From assembly GCA_023974075.1 (NCBI GenBank), contig CM043796.1, positions 27,472,438 through 27,536,437 of the forward strand: DNA of 64,000 nt, in the 5' to 3' direction. The notes under the pieces were generated by a model. That model was not told the DNA's origin and did not search any database. It was given only the letters and a program-made list of their open reading frames with translations. Within the stretch, counting starts at the first letter, position 1, and each line of letters begins with the position of its first letter. This document shows positions 62,693 to 64,000 of the stretch, in pieces. Origin of the DNA: Chaenocephalus aceratus. Its lineage: Eukaryota > Chordata > Actinopteri > Perciformes > Channichthyidae. Both the position numbers and the translations under genes were made by a program.

Positions 62693-64000
62693 TGATGTTC
62701 AGGTGTATATCAGTATGTAGTGTCTCTACTTTAAAGAGTCCTCTCCTGCTGATGTTCAGGTGTATATCATATGTAGTAGCTCTACTTTAAAGAGTCCTCT
62801 CCTGCTGAGGTTCAGGTGTATATCAGTATGTAGTTCTCTACTTTAAAGAGTCCTCTCCTGCTGATGTTCAGGTGTATATCAGTATGTAGTGTCTCCTTTA
62901 AAGAGTCCTCTCCTGCTGATGTCAGGTGTATATCAGTATGTAGTGTCTCTACTTTAAAGAGTCCTCTCCTGCTGATTTTCAGGTGTATATCAGTATGTAG
63001 TGTCTCTACTTTAAAGAGTCCTCTCCTGCTGATATTCAGGGTGTATATCAGTATTAGTGTCTCTCTTTAAAGAGTCATCATCCTGCTGATGTCAGGTGTA
63101 TATCAGTATGTAGTGTCTCTCTTAAGAGTCTCTCTGTGATGTTCTGTATACAGTAGAGTCTCTCTTAAAGATCTCTCCTGCTGAGTTTATGTATATCAGT
63201 ATGTAGTGCCTCACTTAAAGAGTCCTCTCCTGCTGATTCAGGTGTATATCAGTATGTGTCTCTACTTTAAAGAGTCCTCTCCTCTGATGTCAGGGTATTC
63301 AGATAGTTCACTTTAAGAGTCTTCCTGGTGTTATATCAGTATTGTAGTGTCTCTACTTTTATAAAGAGTCCTCTCCTGCTGATTTTCAGGTGTATATCAG
63401 TATTAGTGTCTTACTTTAAGAGTCCTCGCTGTCAGTGTCGTATGTAGTGTCCTACTTTAAAGAGTCCTCGCCCTGCTGATGTTCAGGTGTATATCAGTAT
63501 GTAGTGTCTCTACTTTAAAGAGTCCTCTCCTGCTGATATTCAGGTGTATATCAGTATGTAGTGTCTCTACTTTAAAGAGTCCTCTCCTGCTGATATTCAG
63601 GTGTATATCAGTATGGAGTGTCTCTACTTTAAAGAGTCCTCTCCTGCTGATGTTCAGGTGTATATCAGTATGGAGTGTCTCTACTTTAAAGAGTCCTCTC
63701 CTGCTGATGTTCAGGTGTATATCAGTATGTAGTATCTCTACTTTAAAGAGTCCTCTCCTGCTGATGTTCAGGTGTATATCAGTATGTAGTATCTCTACTT
63801 TAAAGAGTCCTCTCCTGCTGATGTTCAGGTGTATATCAGTATGTAGTGTCTCTACTTTAAAGAGTCCTCTCCTGCTGATGTTCAGGTGTATATCAGTATG
63901 TAGTGTCTCTACTTTAAAGAGTCCTCTCCTGCTGATGTTCAGGTTCATATCAGTATGTAGTATCTCTACTTTAAAGAGTCCTCTCCTGCTGATGTTCAGG
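62693..64000. repeat. 57-bp minisatellite reaching the window end
   Basis: Unit: TGTTCAGGTGTATATCAGTA, TGTAGTGTCTCTACTTTAAA, GAGTCCTCTCCTGCTGA. Regular from 63470 to 64000, regular but slightly variable at 62693-63060, and badly eroded with many small deletions at 63060-63470. The 57-bp period (19 codons) makes a repetitive open frame on the minus strand, which is not a gene. Confidence 0.93.

Noticed and set aside
63457..63948. Minus-strand frame with a 19-residue repeat (NISRRGLFKVETLHTDIHL)
   Set aside because: The 57-bp minisatellite period equals 19 codons; the frame breaks in the eroded part and has no other coding evidence.
62693..64000. CRISPR-like array
   Set aside because: The repeats are directly adjacent with no unique spacers, and the DNA is vertebrate. 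The same holds for the 37-bp arrays.

Overview
The window is nuclear DNA of a ray-finned fish, most likely a percomorph teleost. The evidence is intron-rich vertebrate genes, very long CA/TG microsatellites, tRNA-derived SINEs, fish-type LINE tails, many hAT-like and TTAA-flanked miniature elements (MITEs), and a Ty3/gypsy element with the Gmr1-like domain order known from fish. The species cannot be named from the sequence. All three genes lie on the plus strand.

Region 1 (1-9.1 kb) holds the last six coding exons of talin-1 (tln1). They encode the C-terminal actin-binding R13 (I/LWEQ) bundle and the dimerisation helix, followed by a 3' UTR with two polyadenylation signals. Region 2 (10.3-31.0 kb) is a complete tropomyosin gene, assigned to tpm2 by sequence and by the tln1-tpm2 order shared with human 9p13. 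It has a long-form first exon 1a, an internal short-form first exon 1b, alternative exons 6a/6b, a striated-type last exon 9a present in two tandem copies, and a smooth/non-muscle last exon 9d. Region 3 (33.5-62.5 kb) is a full il6st (gp130) gene: 14 coding exons and 878 residues, with signal peptide, Ig-like domain, cytokine-binding module with WSDWS, fibronectin III domains, one membrane helix, Box 1, and a tail with three YxxQ motifs and a conserved dileucine. Its reading frame is intact throughout. From 62.7 kb to the window end lies a 57-bp minisatellite.

Introns and spacers are packed with mobile DNA, often nested. One case is a Gmr1-like LTR element (integrase before reverse transcriptase, gag and protease missing, nearly identical LTRs, 5-bp target duplication) inside a hAT-like element inside an il6st intron. 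Another is a LINE fragment inside a hAT-like MITE inside a tpm2 intron.

The most interesting pattern is a TTAA-flanked MITE family that carries one 37-bp segment. In two copies (tln1 intron, il6st intron) that segment has expanded into arrays of about 22 and 47 units. The tln1 array has no AG dinucleotide for about 840 nt and runs into a splice acceptor, so it looks like an amplified branch point/polypyrimidine module. A second pattern is TG-repeat tracts directly upstream of several splice acceptors, with complementary CA tracts downstream of two of those exons. Several frame-breaking indels occur in tln1 (one) and tpm2 (three) but none in il6st. They sit at short repeats and are probably, but not certainly, sequencing or assembly errors.
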